Assembly (NCBI GenBank): GCA_030680795.1
Contig: JAUXUL010000024.1
Location: 1 to 48,612, forward strand
Origin: Anaerolineales bacterium
Lineage (GTDB): Bacteria; Chloroflexota; Anaerolineae; Anaerolineales; Villigracilaceae
Length of the DNA stretch: 48,612 nt
Reading direction: 5' to 3'
The notes below the pieces were generated by a model. That model was not told where the DNA came from and made no database searches. It worked only from the letters and a program-made list of their open reading frames with translations. A program made the position numbers and the translations under genes. Below, one piece after another: positions 15,937 to 24,045 of this stretch (positions are counted from its first letter, which is position 1; each line of letters begins with the position of its first letter).

Positions 15937-17181
15937 ATGCAAACACCGTGGGAATATCGGTATGCGCACCGTATGCAAAAAATGGGGAGTTCTGTGATCC
16001 GTGAATTACTGAAGTTGACCGAACAGCCGGATCTTATCTCGTTTGGGGGAGGCTTGCCGGCGCCCGAGGTTTTCCCACTTGCGGAATTTCAAGAGGCCTG
16101 TAACTACGTGCTCAGTGACCATGGCGCGCAGGCTTTACAATACAGCACCACCGAGGGATACCGCCCCTTGCGTGAAATGATCGCTCGGCATACGGCACGG
16201 TACACAGTGCCGATCACACCTGAAAATATTTTGATCACATCCGGCTCGCAGCAGGCGCTGGATTTTATCGGCAGATTGTTCATTAATCGCGGCGATTATG
16301 TGGTGGTGGAGTCGCCTACCTATCTTGGCGCTTTGCAGGCCTGGAATGCCTATGGCGCGCAATATATTTCCGTCCCTTCGGATGAAAACGGCATGATCGT
16401 GGATAAACTGGAGGAAGCGCTTCGCATCGGACCGAAGTTCATTTACGTGCTCCCGAACTTTCAAAATCCGTCTGGTTCGACTCTCAGCCTCGAACGCCGC
16501 AAGAGATTGGTTCTCTTGGCAGACCAATATGGTGTGCCGATCATTGAAGACGATCCATATGGTCAGCTGCGTTATGACGGTGAGCATCTTCCGTCAGTCG
16601 TTTACCTGGATAATCATTTCCGTAACGATGGTAACGGCGAATACAGCGGCAATGTAATTTACTTAAGCACCTTCTCAAAATTGCTTGCGCCGGGCCTGCG
16701 CCTGGCCTGGGTGGTCGCGCCGCCGCAGGTCATCCGCAAACTGGTGATGACAAAACAAGCCGCAGATTTGCATACCTCGTCTTTTAATCAGCATGTGGCG
16801 TACGAAGTGGCAAAAGGCGGGTTTTTAGACGAACATGTCAAAGTGATCCGCGCCACGTATAAGGAACGCCGCGATGTGATGCTCGAAATGATGGATGAAA
16901 TGTTCCCGCCAGAGGTACGCTGGGCAAAGCCGCAAGGCGGCATGTTCCTGTGGGGAATACTGCCGGAACATGTGGATGCGGCTGAGGTGCTAACAGCTGC
17001 CATAGAACGCAAAGTGGCCTTTGTGCCGGGCGCGGCATTCCACCCCAATGGCGGCGGCGAGAATACCATGCGTCTCAATTTCTCATTTTCTGCACCGGAT
17101 ACCATCCGCGAGGGAATTACAAGGCTTGGCACAACATTGAAAGAGGTTTTGAAGAAGAATGGGCATAAAGTAAGTGCGTGA
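15937..17181 (+). CDS. PLP-dependent class I/II aminotransferase (LysN/ARO8-like)
   Basis: A 414-residue fold-type I aminotransferase. The N-terminus SFGGGLPAPEVFP is typical of the 2-aminoadipate/aromatic branch. Other motifs are TSGSQQALDFIGR (about 101-113), PNFQNPSGSTL (about 173-183), EDDPYGQLRY (about 204-213) and the PLP lysine in STFSKLLAPGLRLAW (Lys248). The substrate is uncertain, with aminoadipate, branched-chain and aromatic acids as candidates. AAGGAG lies 7 nt before the ATG. A terminator-like hairpin lies just upstream, suggesting attenuation. A strong terminator follows. Confidence 0.9.
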   Translation: MQTPWEYRYAHRMQKMGSSVIRELLKLTEQPDLISFGGGLPAPEVFPLAEFQEACNYVLSDHGAQALQYSTTEGYRPLREMIARHTARYTVPITPENILITSGSQQALDFIGRLFINRGDYVVVESPTYLGALQAWNAYGAQYISVPSDENGMIVDKLEEALRIGPKFIYVLPNFQNPSGSTLSLERRKRLVLLADQYGVPIIEDDPYGQLRYDGEHLPSVVYLDNHFRNDGNGEYSGNVIYLSTFSKLLAPGLRLAWVVAPPQVIRKLVMTKQAADLHTSSFNQHVAYEVAKGGFLDEHVKVIRATYKERRDVMLEMMDEMFPPEVRWAKPQGGMFLWGILPEHVDAAEVLTAAIERKVAFVPGAAFHPNGGGENTMRLNFSFSAPDTIREGITRLGTTLKEVLKKNGHKVSA

Positions 17182-17203
17182 GGCGTAATTCGTGATGTGT
17201 AAA

Positions 17204-17240
17204 AAAACAACCTGTTCTTTGAAAGAGCAGGTTGTTTTTT
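17204..17240. terminator. Bidirectional intrinsic terminator
   Basis: ACAACCTG and CAGGTTGT, with TTCTTTGAAAGAG between, are flanked by A and T tracts on the two sides. It serves the convergent aminotransferase (plus) and malic enzyme (minus) genes. Confidence 0.9.
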
Positions 17241-17266
17241 ATCGTCCATCGTCCACGGTCTATCGT

Positions 17267-18616
17267 CTATTCATCCACGTAAGGCACATAATCTGCGCGG
17301 GCAATGCCCTGCCTGATCGCCATCTCTGCCACGGCACGCGCCACAGCATGATGTACTTTTTTGTCCAATGGGTTTGGCACCAGTTCGCCGGGCGGGGTCA
17401 TTTCTGCGATTACCTTTGCGGCGGCTAAATACATTTCATGGGTGATATACGGCGCATAAGAATCGACTGCGCCGCGAAAGATGCCGGGGAATCCCAAAAC
17501 ATTATTCACTGATTTTCCATCTGCCGCAAAAGCCGCGCCGCGCTGCATGGCAGCTTCTGGGTCAATCTCTGCATTCGGGTTTGAAAGGGCAAGGATGATC
17601 TGTCCCTTGCGCACCATTTCAGGCTTGATGAGATTCGGCGCGCCGGTTGTTGCGACGACAATACCACATTTTTCCATGATCTCTATTAAGTTGGATTTGA
17701 TGCCCCCGGCTTTTTCAAAGCGCTCCAAAGCATCTGGACTCAAATCCGCGCCATAGACCGGGTTGCCGGTCAAACGCATCATCATTTGACCGATTGCATA
17801 ACCAGCCGCCCCAAGCCCAATCTGCCCGATGACCGCCTTTTTCAGGTCTGTGCCTGTCTCGCGCGAAGCGACCATCAACGCCGCAGTGCAAACCACCGCC
17901 GTACCATGCTGGTCATCATGCATGACGGGGATATCCAGCATGGCTTGCAATCTTTGCTCGATCTCAAAACAACGCGGCGCGGAAATATCTTCAAGTTGTA
18001 TGGCAGCAAAGGTCGGGGCAATCGCGGCAATTGCATTGACAATTTCATCCGGGTCTTTTGTATTCAACAAAATCGGAATACCCGAAAGACCTACGAGCGT
18101 TTCCATCAACATGGCTTTGCCTTCCATCACCGGCATACTCGCCAGAGGGCCAATATCCCCAAGTCCAAGCACCGCCGTGCCGTCCGTGACAATCGCAACC
18201 ATGTGGCTGATGCTGGTATACAATCGCGCCTGTGACGGGTCTTTGGCAATCCGCAGGCAGACCTCCGCCACGCCGGGTGTATACACGCGCCGCAGGGTCG
18301 TCAACGATTCGATTGGATAGCGCGAGCGGATGGCGATCTTGCCTTTTTGGTGAAGTTCCAATACTTCGTCGCGCACTTCGATCACTTTTGTGCCTTCGTT
18401 ATTCCGCATGGCTTCCAAAACCGCTTCGAGGCGCGTCTCATCCTCGGCATTGACGGTAATATCGCGCACTACGTTTTGCGAGGTTTCCGTTAAAAGCACA
18501 ATACTGCCGGTGCTCCCGCCCGCCTCAGCGATGGCGGTCAGCAGTTTTGCCAGAACCCCTTTTTTCTGTGAATTACGCACGCGCACGATGCGCATGATCT
18601 TACGTTCCCAAGCCAT
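17267..18616 (-). CDS. NAD(P)-dependent malic enzyme with N-terminal ACT domain
   Basis: 449 residues. Residues about 8-85 form an ACT-type regulatory domain (IMRIVRVRNSQKKGVLAKLL; GSIVLLTETSQNVVRDI). The malic enzyme domain follows with YTPGVAEVC, VMEGKAML (catalytic Lys), FAAIQLEDISAPRCFE, DDQHGTAVV (metal-binding Asp pair) and the nucleotide-binding GQIGLGAAGYAIG. It decarboxylates malate to pyruvate in the cytosol. The ACT domain suggests amino-acid feedback control; ACT-fused malic enzymes occur in several phyla. GGAGG precedes the ATG at 18616. Confidence 0.93.
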   Translation of the reverse strand: MAWERKIMRIVRVRNSQKKGVLAKLLTAIAEAGGSTGSIVLLTETSQNVVRDITVNAEDETRLEAVLEAMRNNEGTKVIEVRDEVLELHQKGKIAIRSRYPIESLTTLRRVYTPGVAEVCLRIAKDPSQARLYTSISHMVAIVTDGTAVLGLGDIGPLASMPVMEGKAMLMETLVGLSGIPILLNTKDPDEIVNAIAAIAPTFAAIQLEDISAPRCFEIEQRLQAMLDIPVMHDDQHGTAVVCTAALMVASRETGTDLKKAVIGQIGLGAAGYAIGQMMMRLTGNPVYGADLSPDALERFEKAGGIKSNLIEIMEKCGIVVATTGAPNLIKPEMVRKGQIILALSNPNAEIDPEAAMQRGAAFAADGKSVNNVLGFPGIFRGAVDSYAPYITHEMYLAAAKVIAEMTPPGELVPNPLDKKVHHAVARAVAEMAIRQGIARADYVPYVDE

Positions 18617-18733
18617 ATATGCCTCCTTTTGATTTCACATCCATTTTAACGCGAATACCGAGGACAAGTAAACAGGTAACCGAGTAAATAATTTTGAAGG
18701 AACATCCTGATACCCTTTGTACCTGTTTACCTG

Positions 18734-18739
18734 TATACT
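18734..18739 (+). promoter_or_regulatory. -10 element of the PBP-like gene (leaderless geometry)
   Basis: TATACT at 18734-18739 has six bases before the ATG at 18746, which puts +1 on the A of the start codon. The box lies inside a word-like repeat (GTACCTGTTTACCTGTATAC). No convincing -35. Confidence 0.5.
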
Positions 18740-18745
18740 TTACCC

Positions 18746-21295
18746 ATGCCATCCACACTCCCCATCCTACGCGCCCGCCGTGAACGCAGGCTTGAAGGAC
18801 AAAACAAAAGATCAGCGCAAACGCGCGGATTCATCCTCAGCGTGGGCATTCTTGTTTCGTTTCTTCTTGCGGCAATCATCATCATTGGCGCATTTGCTTA
18901 TTCGGATGTCACCCGCGAACTTCCATCCACTGAAATTCTGCCGCGTTTATTAAACCCGCCCGACGGCTTGCTGCTTCAACCCACCCGCATCTATGACCGT
19001 ACGGGCTTGCAATTGCTGGCCACCTTTGCAACAGATGACACAACGCGGGCGCGCCGTTACATTCCCGTCAATGAACAAAACCCTCAGCATATTCCTGAAA
19101 ACTTGATCAATGCCGTCATTGCCGTTGCTGATCCAGAGTTCTTCAGCCATTCGGGGTATGCCATCCAGGGATATGACGATCCCGAACTTCATCCCACCAT
19201 CGCGCAGAAACTTGTCAACGGTTTAATGCTTTACAACGAACCGCCTTCTTTGCGGCGCGCCATCCGCGAGCGCCTGCTTGCCGCGCAGATCACATCACAA
19301 TTTGGGCGCGCGCAAATTATCGAATGGTATATGAACAGCGCAAATTTTGGAAATCATGCCTACGGCGTGGAAGCCGCCGCCCAGCTTTATTTCAACAAGC
19401 CTGCCGACCAACTCACGCTGGCTGAGTCTGCGATACTTGCGGCGGTGAGCGAAACGCCCGCCCTCAATCCGCTGAATGCGCCGCAAGTGGCATTGCAACG
19501 CGGACGCGAAGTGATTTATATTTTGAATGAGCTTGGGCTGGCAAGTAATGAAGTGACAGTGCTGGCATTGGCAGAGATTCCCACGATTCAATCCTTCGAC
19601 GATGCTCACATTGTCCCGACGCTCTCTCGGGAGGACAAGCCCGCGCCTGCTCCTGCTTTCGTGAACATGGTCCTATCCCAATTAGACTCGCAGATCCCGC
19701 GGGAACGCATTGAACGCGGCGGATTAACCATCATCACCACACTGGATTATGACCTGCAAATGCAGGCCTCCTGCGTAACCGAAGTATATGCCGCCCGTCT
19801 GGCAGGTCTACCCGAGCCCGAAAGGGATTGTGACTCTGCGAGGTTGTTACCGTCCCTGCCGCCCGCAGTCACATTTATGGATTCATCCGCCAGCGCGTTG
19901 ATCCTTGACCCACATACGGGTCAGGTGCTGGCGCTGGTTGGCGAAACCATTCAAGGCGTGGAAACTCCTCTCGTGAGCGCACACAGGTCCGGATCCAGCT
20001 TGGATGCGTTTGTCTATTTGACAGGATTCACGCGAGGCTTGAGTCCCGGCTCATTGACGTGGGACATTCCCGGCGAGGGAGTCATCCAAAACTTTGACGG
20101 CGAATATCATGGACCACTGCGCTTAAAAATTGCTTTGGCGAATGATTATCAAGTACCTGTCGAAACCTTGAAGACGCAAATGGGAATTGAGAATGTGACG
20201 AAAATTGCAGCGTCATTTGGTATTGATGTGAATGCGGACGTAAGTATGCTTAAACTTGCGGGTGCGTATGGCGTGTTTGGGACTCAGGGCATATATTTCG
20301 GTCAGAACGTGGACGATGAATTTATGCCGGTGGCTGCATTGCGCGTGGAAAGTGTGGAGCGGGCCGTGATGCTGGATTGGTCTCTACCACAGGCGCAAAC
20401 GGTTGTGACGCCCGCAATGGCATATTTGATGACGCATGTTTTGAGTGATGAGCCTGCGCGCTGGGGATCGTTGGGCAGGCCGAACGCGCTTGAAATTGGT
20501 AGGCCCGCCGGCGTAAAGGTGGGACAAACCGTTGACGGAGGCGATGCCTGGGTGGTTGGGTTTACGCCATCTTATGTGGTGGTGACATGGACAGGCGTGC
20601 GCGGTGAAGGGGATAAGGTGACGCCGCGTTTCCCAGCTGTGTTGTGGAATGCCTTGATGCAAACTGTTTCTGAAGGCCAGCCGGCAGATGGCTGGACTGC
20701 GCCACCGGGTGTGACTGCCATGACGGTCTGCGATCCTTCGGGCATGCTGCCGACGCGTGAATGTCCGAATTTGGTGACGGAAGTTTTTCTGGAAGGCAGT
20801 GAGCCAATCCAGGCGGATAATATGTACCGCCAGTTTTCTGTCAACCGTGAAACGGGTCTGCTCGCGACGGTCTTCACACCGCCAGAGTTAATTGATACAC
20901 GTGTGTATATGCTTGTCCCTGAAAGTGCGCGGGATTGGGCGTTGAATGCTGGATTGGATGTGCCTCCAACCTCGTATGATGCGATCCAGTCGCCGCCGGT
21001 CAATGCCGTTGCGAATATTACCTCTCCGCAGTTGTTTGCAGATGTAAACGGCATGGTGCAGATCATCGGCACTGCTTCAGGAGACGAGTTTTCCTATTAT
21101 CGTGTGCAAGTTGGCAAAGGACTAAATCCACAGGAATGGATTCAACTTGGCGGGGATGTTACCACTCCCGTTGAACGCGGCGTACTGGTTGAATGGGATA
21201 CAAAAGGGTTAAGCGGTTTGTATGCTGTGCAATTGGTTGTCGTGCGGGAAGATCAAGTGGTGGATACAGCGGTGATTCAGGTGACGATCAAGTGA
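18746..21295 (+). CDS. Class A penicillin-binding protein homologue with degenerate catalytic motifs
   Basis: 849 residues: a basic N-terminus, one membrane helix (about 29-52), a GT51 transglycosylase-like domain (about 75-265), a transpeptidase-like domain (about 375-660) and C-terminal beta domains. GT51 motif 1, usually VEDRRFxxH, reads VADPEFFSH, so the catalytic Glu is Ala128. Motif 4 (IIEWYMNSANFGNHAYGVEAA) is well kept. In the transpeptidase, SxxK reads SSLD (Ser417, Asp420), SxN appears as DYQ and KTG reads KVG (591-593). Both reactions are therefore doubtful. It may be a scaffold for envelope synthesis. No Shine-Dalgarno; a -10 box sits exactly one promoter length before the ATG. 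Codon use is like its neighbours. Confidence 0.85.
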   Translation: MPSTLPILRARRERRLEGQNKRSAQTRGFILSVGILVSFLLAAIIIIGAFAYSDVTRELPSTEILPRLLNPPDGLLLQPTRIYDRTGLQLLATFATDDTTRARRYIPVNEQNPQHIPENLINAVIAVADPEFFSHSGYAIQGYDDPELHPTIAQKLVNGLMLYNEPPSLRRAIRERLLAAQITSQFGRAQIIEWYMNSANFGNHAYGVEAAAQLYFNKPADQLTLAESAILAAVSETPALNPLNAPQVALQRGREVIYILNELGLASNEVTVLALAEIPTIQSFDDAHIVPTLSREDKPAPAPAFVNMVLSQLDSQIPRERIERGGLTIITTLDYDLQMQASCVTEVYAARLAGLPEPERDCDSARLLPSLPPAVTFMDSSASALILDPHTGQVLALVGETIQGVETPLVSAHRSGSSLDAFVYLTGFTRGLSPGSLTWDIPGEGVIQNFDGEYHGPLRLKIALANDYQVPVETLKTQMGIENVTKIAASFGIDVNADVSMLKLAGAYGVFGTQGIYFGQNVDDEFMPVAALRVESVERAVMLDWSLPQAQTVVTPAMAYLMTHVLSDEPARWGSLGRPNALEIGRPAGVKVGQTVDGGDAWVVGFTPSYVVVTWTGVRGEGDKVTPRFPAVLWNALMQTVSEGQPADGWTAPPGVTAMTVCDPSGMLPTRECPNLVTEVFLEGSEPIQADNMYRQFSVNRETGLLATVFTPPELIDTRVYMLVPESARDWALNAGLDVPPTSYDAIQSPPVNAVANITSPQLFADVNGMVQIIGTASGDEFSYYRVQVGKGLNPQEWIQLGGDVTTPVERGVLVEWDTKGLSGLYAVQLVVVREDQVVDTAVIQVTIK

Positions 21296-21400
21296 GGGCG
21301 CTTTTGCGAAGACAAGGCAGCATGAGAAGAAAAAACCGGGGATGTGAGCGGAGCCGCACGCTCATTGTGGGGCGTAGTCGCAGGATATTTCCCTGCAAAT

Positions 21401-21441
21401 CGCCCTTCGACTACGCTGAAGAACGCTCCGCTCAGGGCGAA
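21401..21441. repeat. Spacer repeat, CGCCCTTCGACTACG type
   Basis: CGCCCTTCGACTACGCTGAA through CCGCTCAGGGCG has complementary ends (CGCCCT / AGGGCG). Similar CCCTTCGACAAGCTCAGGG words occur at 42226-42244. It fills the gap at the edge of the AT-rich island. Confidence 0.5.
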
Positions 21442-21465
21442 AAATCTTAATCTGACATTGTCAAA

Positions 21466-22290
21466 CTACACAGATTTGGAAGGATAATTGGTGATAAACA
21501 ATTCTTTTCCTTTGGCTGCATTATTTTGTTTGTAATTGTTCATTCCATATTGGAGTTCCCATTCATATAAATTTGCATAGGAAAAATTTTGCCGTATTGC
21601 CGCTGAATCATCGTAAGTAATAAGCCAATTGTGTCGGCAATTTTTCATCTCAGCAGCAAATTGAACGTGATCAAAACCCAGATGTAAGTCGCCATTTTTT
21701 CCATACAAGCGGGATTTTGTAGCTGCCAAATAGGGGGGGTCTAGAAAAACAAGCACATTATTTCCTGGTTCATGGATTACGTCTCTATAATCCAGATTGG
21801 TTATTTTGACATTTTGAAGCAAAGGTTCCAGTGGCAGCAGGCGGCTTATTGACGAATGTGTAAATCTTGAGTGATAAGCCAATTCTGAGTACCCTCCTGA
21901 ATCAACTGTACCAGAAAAAGTAATCCTATTTAAGACAAAAAAACGCAACGCTCTATCAAAATCTGATAAATGCTCATTTAAGCTGCCTCTGAATTCATCA
22001 AATAGCCCTCTCCCATTTTTTGTTTCATTTTTTATTTTTTTAAGCCTGCCAGCAAGCTCTCCCGTATTTGCTTGGGTAATTTTCCAGAAACAATACAGAT
22101 CAAAATTTAAGTCGTTGATCCAGACCTTAACCGCAGGAAATTTTTGTCTTATATATATAAATACAGAACCACCACCCACAAAAGGCTCCCGCAACTCCAA
22201 AAAGGATTCCGGTAATTGTTCCAGTATTTTTGGAATTGCTCTGGATTTTCCACCAGGGTATCGTAAGGGGCTTTTGATTATGCTCATCAT
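21466..22290 (-). CDS. D12-class N6-adenine DNA methyltransferase (Dam-like)
   Basis: 274 residues. It starts with motif X (SPLRYPGGKSRAIPKIL, residues 7-23), then the SAM-binding motif I EPFVGGGSVF (about 35-44) and the catalytic motif IV VFLDPPYLAA (Asp184-Tyr187). D12 enzymes such as Dam and M.DpnII methylate adenine, often in GATC; the target here is not proven. It follows a candidate restriction endonuclease gene by 113 bp on the same strand. DNA here is clearly richer in A+T than the flanks, suggesting transfer. Confidence 0.93.
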   Translation of the reverse strand: MMSIIKSPLRYPGGKSRAIPKILEQLPESFLELREPFVGGGSVFIYIRQKFPAVKVWINDLNFDLYCFWKITQANTGELAGRLKKIKNETKNGRGLFDEFRGSLNEHLSDFDRALRFFVLNRITFSGTVDSGGYSELAYHSRFTHSSISRLLPLEPLLQNVKITNLDYRDVIHEPGNNVLVFLDPPYLAATKSRLYGKNGDLHLGFDHVQFAAEMKNCRHNWLITYDDSAAIRQNFSYANLYEWELQYGMNNYKQNNAAKGKELFITNYPSKSV

Positions 22291-22327
22291 TAATTGCCTG
22301 TAATTTTAATTTCAAGTTGATGTTCTG

Positions 22328-22368
22328 TTTGGGTTTCTCGAAAAGACGCACTTTTTGAGAAACCCAAA
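22328..22368. repeat. Long hairpin between the restriction-candidate and methyltransferase genes
   Basis: TTTGGGTTTCTC (22328-22339) and GAGAAACCCAAA (22357-22368) are perfect 12-bp arms. AAAAG and CTTTT extend the stem inside, leaving a 5-nt loop. It may be a terminator, a processing site or an operator setting the order in which methyltransferase and nuclease appear. Confidence 0.75.
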
Positions 22369-22403
22369 GAAATATCTCTAAACTTATTAGAATCTTTCAC
22401 AAC

Positions 22404-22961
22404 TCAGCGGGCAGGTAGGCTTTCTGCATAAACCACCTTCTTGCCTCCTTTTAACCTGTCGAGTTTAGGTTCTCCAAACGTCAACTCTTTTATTTGATAT
22501 GGCGGATAAACTCCGCATTGACGAGTTGTCTCATTAAATTCAACAAAACACACCCAGGCATCCAAGTTGTTCAAAATCGGGTCTTTGCGATAAATTCCTG
22601 CCTGGAAAGTCCAGGATAATCCAAATTTTTTGGCTAATGAAGCCGCTTGTGTCTTAACTGCCAGCCCCCGACCATCAATGTACAAATCGCTGTCCCATGA
22701 TTTTTGTTTCTCTTTATAAATTTGGTAATCGGGTCCCTGGACCCGCCGGCCCAATTGCTCAAAAACAATTCTGACAGCTTCCTCTCCGATCTTGCTAACA
22801 AAATGATCTTTTTCAATTTTCTGCAGATTGAATTGATTCGTATCCCGATAGCCACCGCCCGGAGAGCCTATCGTAGGAGTAACTTGTTTGGCGAAGCTTT
22901 TCGCTTTAACTACCAAACCCGCATCGATAACTACTGTTTGAACTTTTACAAAATAACGCAT
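22404..22961 (-). CDS. Candidate type II restriction endonuclease (PD-(D/E)xK-like)
   Basis: 185 residues from the ATG at 22961, which has GAGG 8 nt upstream; the frame opens 13 codons earlier. I do not recognise a named family. The core SWDSDLYIDGRGLAVKTQ (about 88-105) resembles a PD-(D/E)xK nuclease strand-turn-strand: Asp90/Asp92 and Lys103 are present, but Ala101 is where an acidic residue is usual. A preceding helix IGEEAVRIVFEQLG (Glu60/Glu61) fits the fold. Placement directly upstream of a Dam-like methyltransferase supports a restriction role, but this is inference. Confidence 0.55.
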   Translation of the reverse strand: MRYFVKVQTVVIDAGLVVKAKSFAKQVTPTIGSPGGGYRDTNQFNLQKIEKDHFVSKIGEEAVRIVFEQLGRRVQGPDYQIYKEKQKSWDSDLYIDGRGLAVKTQAASLAKKFGLSWTFQAGIYRKDPILNNLDAWVCFVEFNETTRQCGVYPPYQIKELTFGEPKLDRLKGGKKVVYAESLPAR

Positions 22962-23224
22962 ACCGCGAACCTCAGGTTTAGTTGCTAATAAAGCATTCAA
23001 TCGAAAATAATACTCGAGCCGCCCTCAACGGCAGCTTGGGCAACCTTTTTTCAAAGACTTTCGGCGGGTTATTTCACATTTCCACGAGTATACCCGACCC
23101 ATGCTTTCACGGGTCCAGTGATATTAAGTCCCCACACTTTTATTACGCACAGACCTCTGAATTCTTTTAATCCCGAAATCGCGAATGTATGCCCGTCAGG
23201 GTAGACAGGCAGGCTTGGACTTAT

Positions 23225-23261
23225 CCTCCCGTGTGGACTCCCGCCCAGCCAAACGGCATCC
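23225..23261. repeat. Direct repeat flanking the hicAB cassette, left copy
   Basis: A 37-bp unit beginning CCTCCCGTGTGGACTCCCGC, 33 of 37 identical to the copy at 23984-24020. The two copies bracket hicAB in the same orientation. Confidence 0.8.
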
Positions 23262-23296
23262 GTTCATCTGTTTACAGTTGCCTGGAAGCAAATTCA

Positions 23297-23333
23297 AACA
23301 AAAAGGCGGTTGTTGCGCTGCCTTTTTGTTTTT
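23297..23333. terminator. Intrinsic terminator downstream of hicB
   Basis: AACAAAAAGGC (23297-23307) and GCCTTTTTGTT (23320-23330) are perfect 11-bp arms with T-rich ends on both strands. It ends the minus-strand hicAB transcript 9 bp after the hicB stop. Confidence 0.85.
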
Positions 23334-23341
23334 CCTGTAAA

Positions 23342-23677
23342 TTATGCCTCTTGCCTGTTTAGCTTGTCACTGGCAAGACGATTCAAACTAACCCTAGATT
23401 CTGCCGCTTCGATAGCCAGCCGCCGATGTAAATCTGGCGGTATCCGCACCATAAACTTCCCGCTGTATTTTTTGATTGCAATTGGTTCAGGCACAGGTTC
23501 TCCGCTTGCCTCCAAGTCTGAAACAACTTGAGCCACTGTCTGACGGATGCCTTTCAAGGCTTCTTCCGGCGATGGTTCCAGCCAACTCAGGCTTGGAAAC
23601 TCAGCACAAAGGCCGACATACTCATTGTCTTCCTCTGACCAGGTTACGCGGTAAGTATATCGGTCATTCTGTAACAT
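23342..23677 (-). CDS. hicB: HicB-type antitoxin
   Basis: 111 residues from the ATG at 23677 (GGAGG 9 nt upstream); the frame opens eight codons earlier. The N-terminal HicB fold is YTYRVTWSEEDNEYVGLCAEFPSLSWL...SPEEALKGI. The C-terminal DNA-binding ribbon-helix-helix is GKFMVRIPPDLHRRLAIEAAESRVSLNRLASDKL. It neutralises HicA and should repress the hicA promoter. It overlaps hicA by 14 bp. Confidence 0.93.
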   Translation of the reverse strand: MLQNDRYTYRVTWSEEDNEYVGLCAEFPSLSWLEPSPEEALKGIRQTVAQVVSDLEASGEPVPEPIAIKKYSGKFMVRIPPDLHRRLAIEAAESRVSLNRLASDKLNRQEA

Positions 23678-23924
23678 CACTTTGCGCCTCCAGGCGTTCA
23701 ATCGCTTTCAACACTTGTTTTACCTGATATGCCTTTGCCATTCCTTTGTCATTCTGGATATTGACTCGTGGGTCACCCTGCCAGGTCGTTTTGTAGATTC
23801 TGTGACTGCTGCTTTTTTGCCGTGCCTCACCAAAGAAGGCATCGCACACTTTGCAAAGGTCTCGAAAACGGATCCCCTTGGGATTGCGTCGCATTTCAGC
23901 AATGAGGTCTTCAACCTTTGACAT
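23664..23924 (-). CDS. hicA: HicA-type mRNA interferase toxin
   Basis: An 86-residue dsRBD-fold toxin. SSSHRIYKTTWQGDPRVNIQ carries the active-site His41, and AYQVKQVLKAIERL is the C-terminal helix typical of HicA. It cleaves mRNA independently of the ribosome in known systems. The start ATG has no Shine-Dalgarno and lies at the predicted +1 of a good promoter, so the mRNA is probably leaderless for the toxin but not for the antitoxin. Confidence 0.93.
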   Translation of the reverse strand: MSKVEDLIAEMRRNPKGIRFRDLCKVCDAFFGEARQKSSSHRIYKTTWQGDPRVNIQNDKGMAKAYQVKQVLKAIERLEAQSDVTE

Positions 23925-23930
23925 GGAGTT

Positions 23931-23958
23931 ATGATACCACTATTGATACCGATGTAAA
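23931..23958 (-). promoter_or_regulatory. Promoter of hicAB with possible operator
   Basis: On the minus strand TTTACA (23953-23958) and TATCAT (23931-23936) are separated by 16 bp. Six bases then separate the -10 from the hicA ATG, so +1 falls on the start codon. Two GGTATCA words, 12 bp apart, overlap the promoter and could be the HicB operator. Confidence 0.7.
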
Positions 23959-23983
23959 GTGAGCAATTGTATCCCCATTCCCC

Positions 23984-24020
23984 CCTCCCGCGTGGACTCT
24001 CGCCCAACCAAACGGCCTCC
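23984..24020. repeat. Direct repeat flanking the hicAB cassette, right copy
   Basis: Begins CCTCCCGCGTGGACTCTCGC and differs from the left copy (23225-23261) at four positions. It lies between hicA and the end of the caspase-like gene. Confidence 0.8.
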
Positions 24021-24045
24021 ATGAAAAGCCTAGCAAGGTTTTCGA

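Larger units (their letters stand above)
22962..23341. other. AT-rich island spacer with direct repeat and terminator
   Basis: 380 bp with no gene I can support. It holds the first 37-bp direct repeat (23225-23261) and the terminator of hicB (23297-23333). The remainder shows no clear structure. Confidence 0.5.

Noticed and set aside
15730-15978. Minus-strand frame with helix-turn-helix look
   Set aside because: Stops surround it and it overlaps the aminotransferase start; at most a transposase remnant, not supported as a gene.
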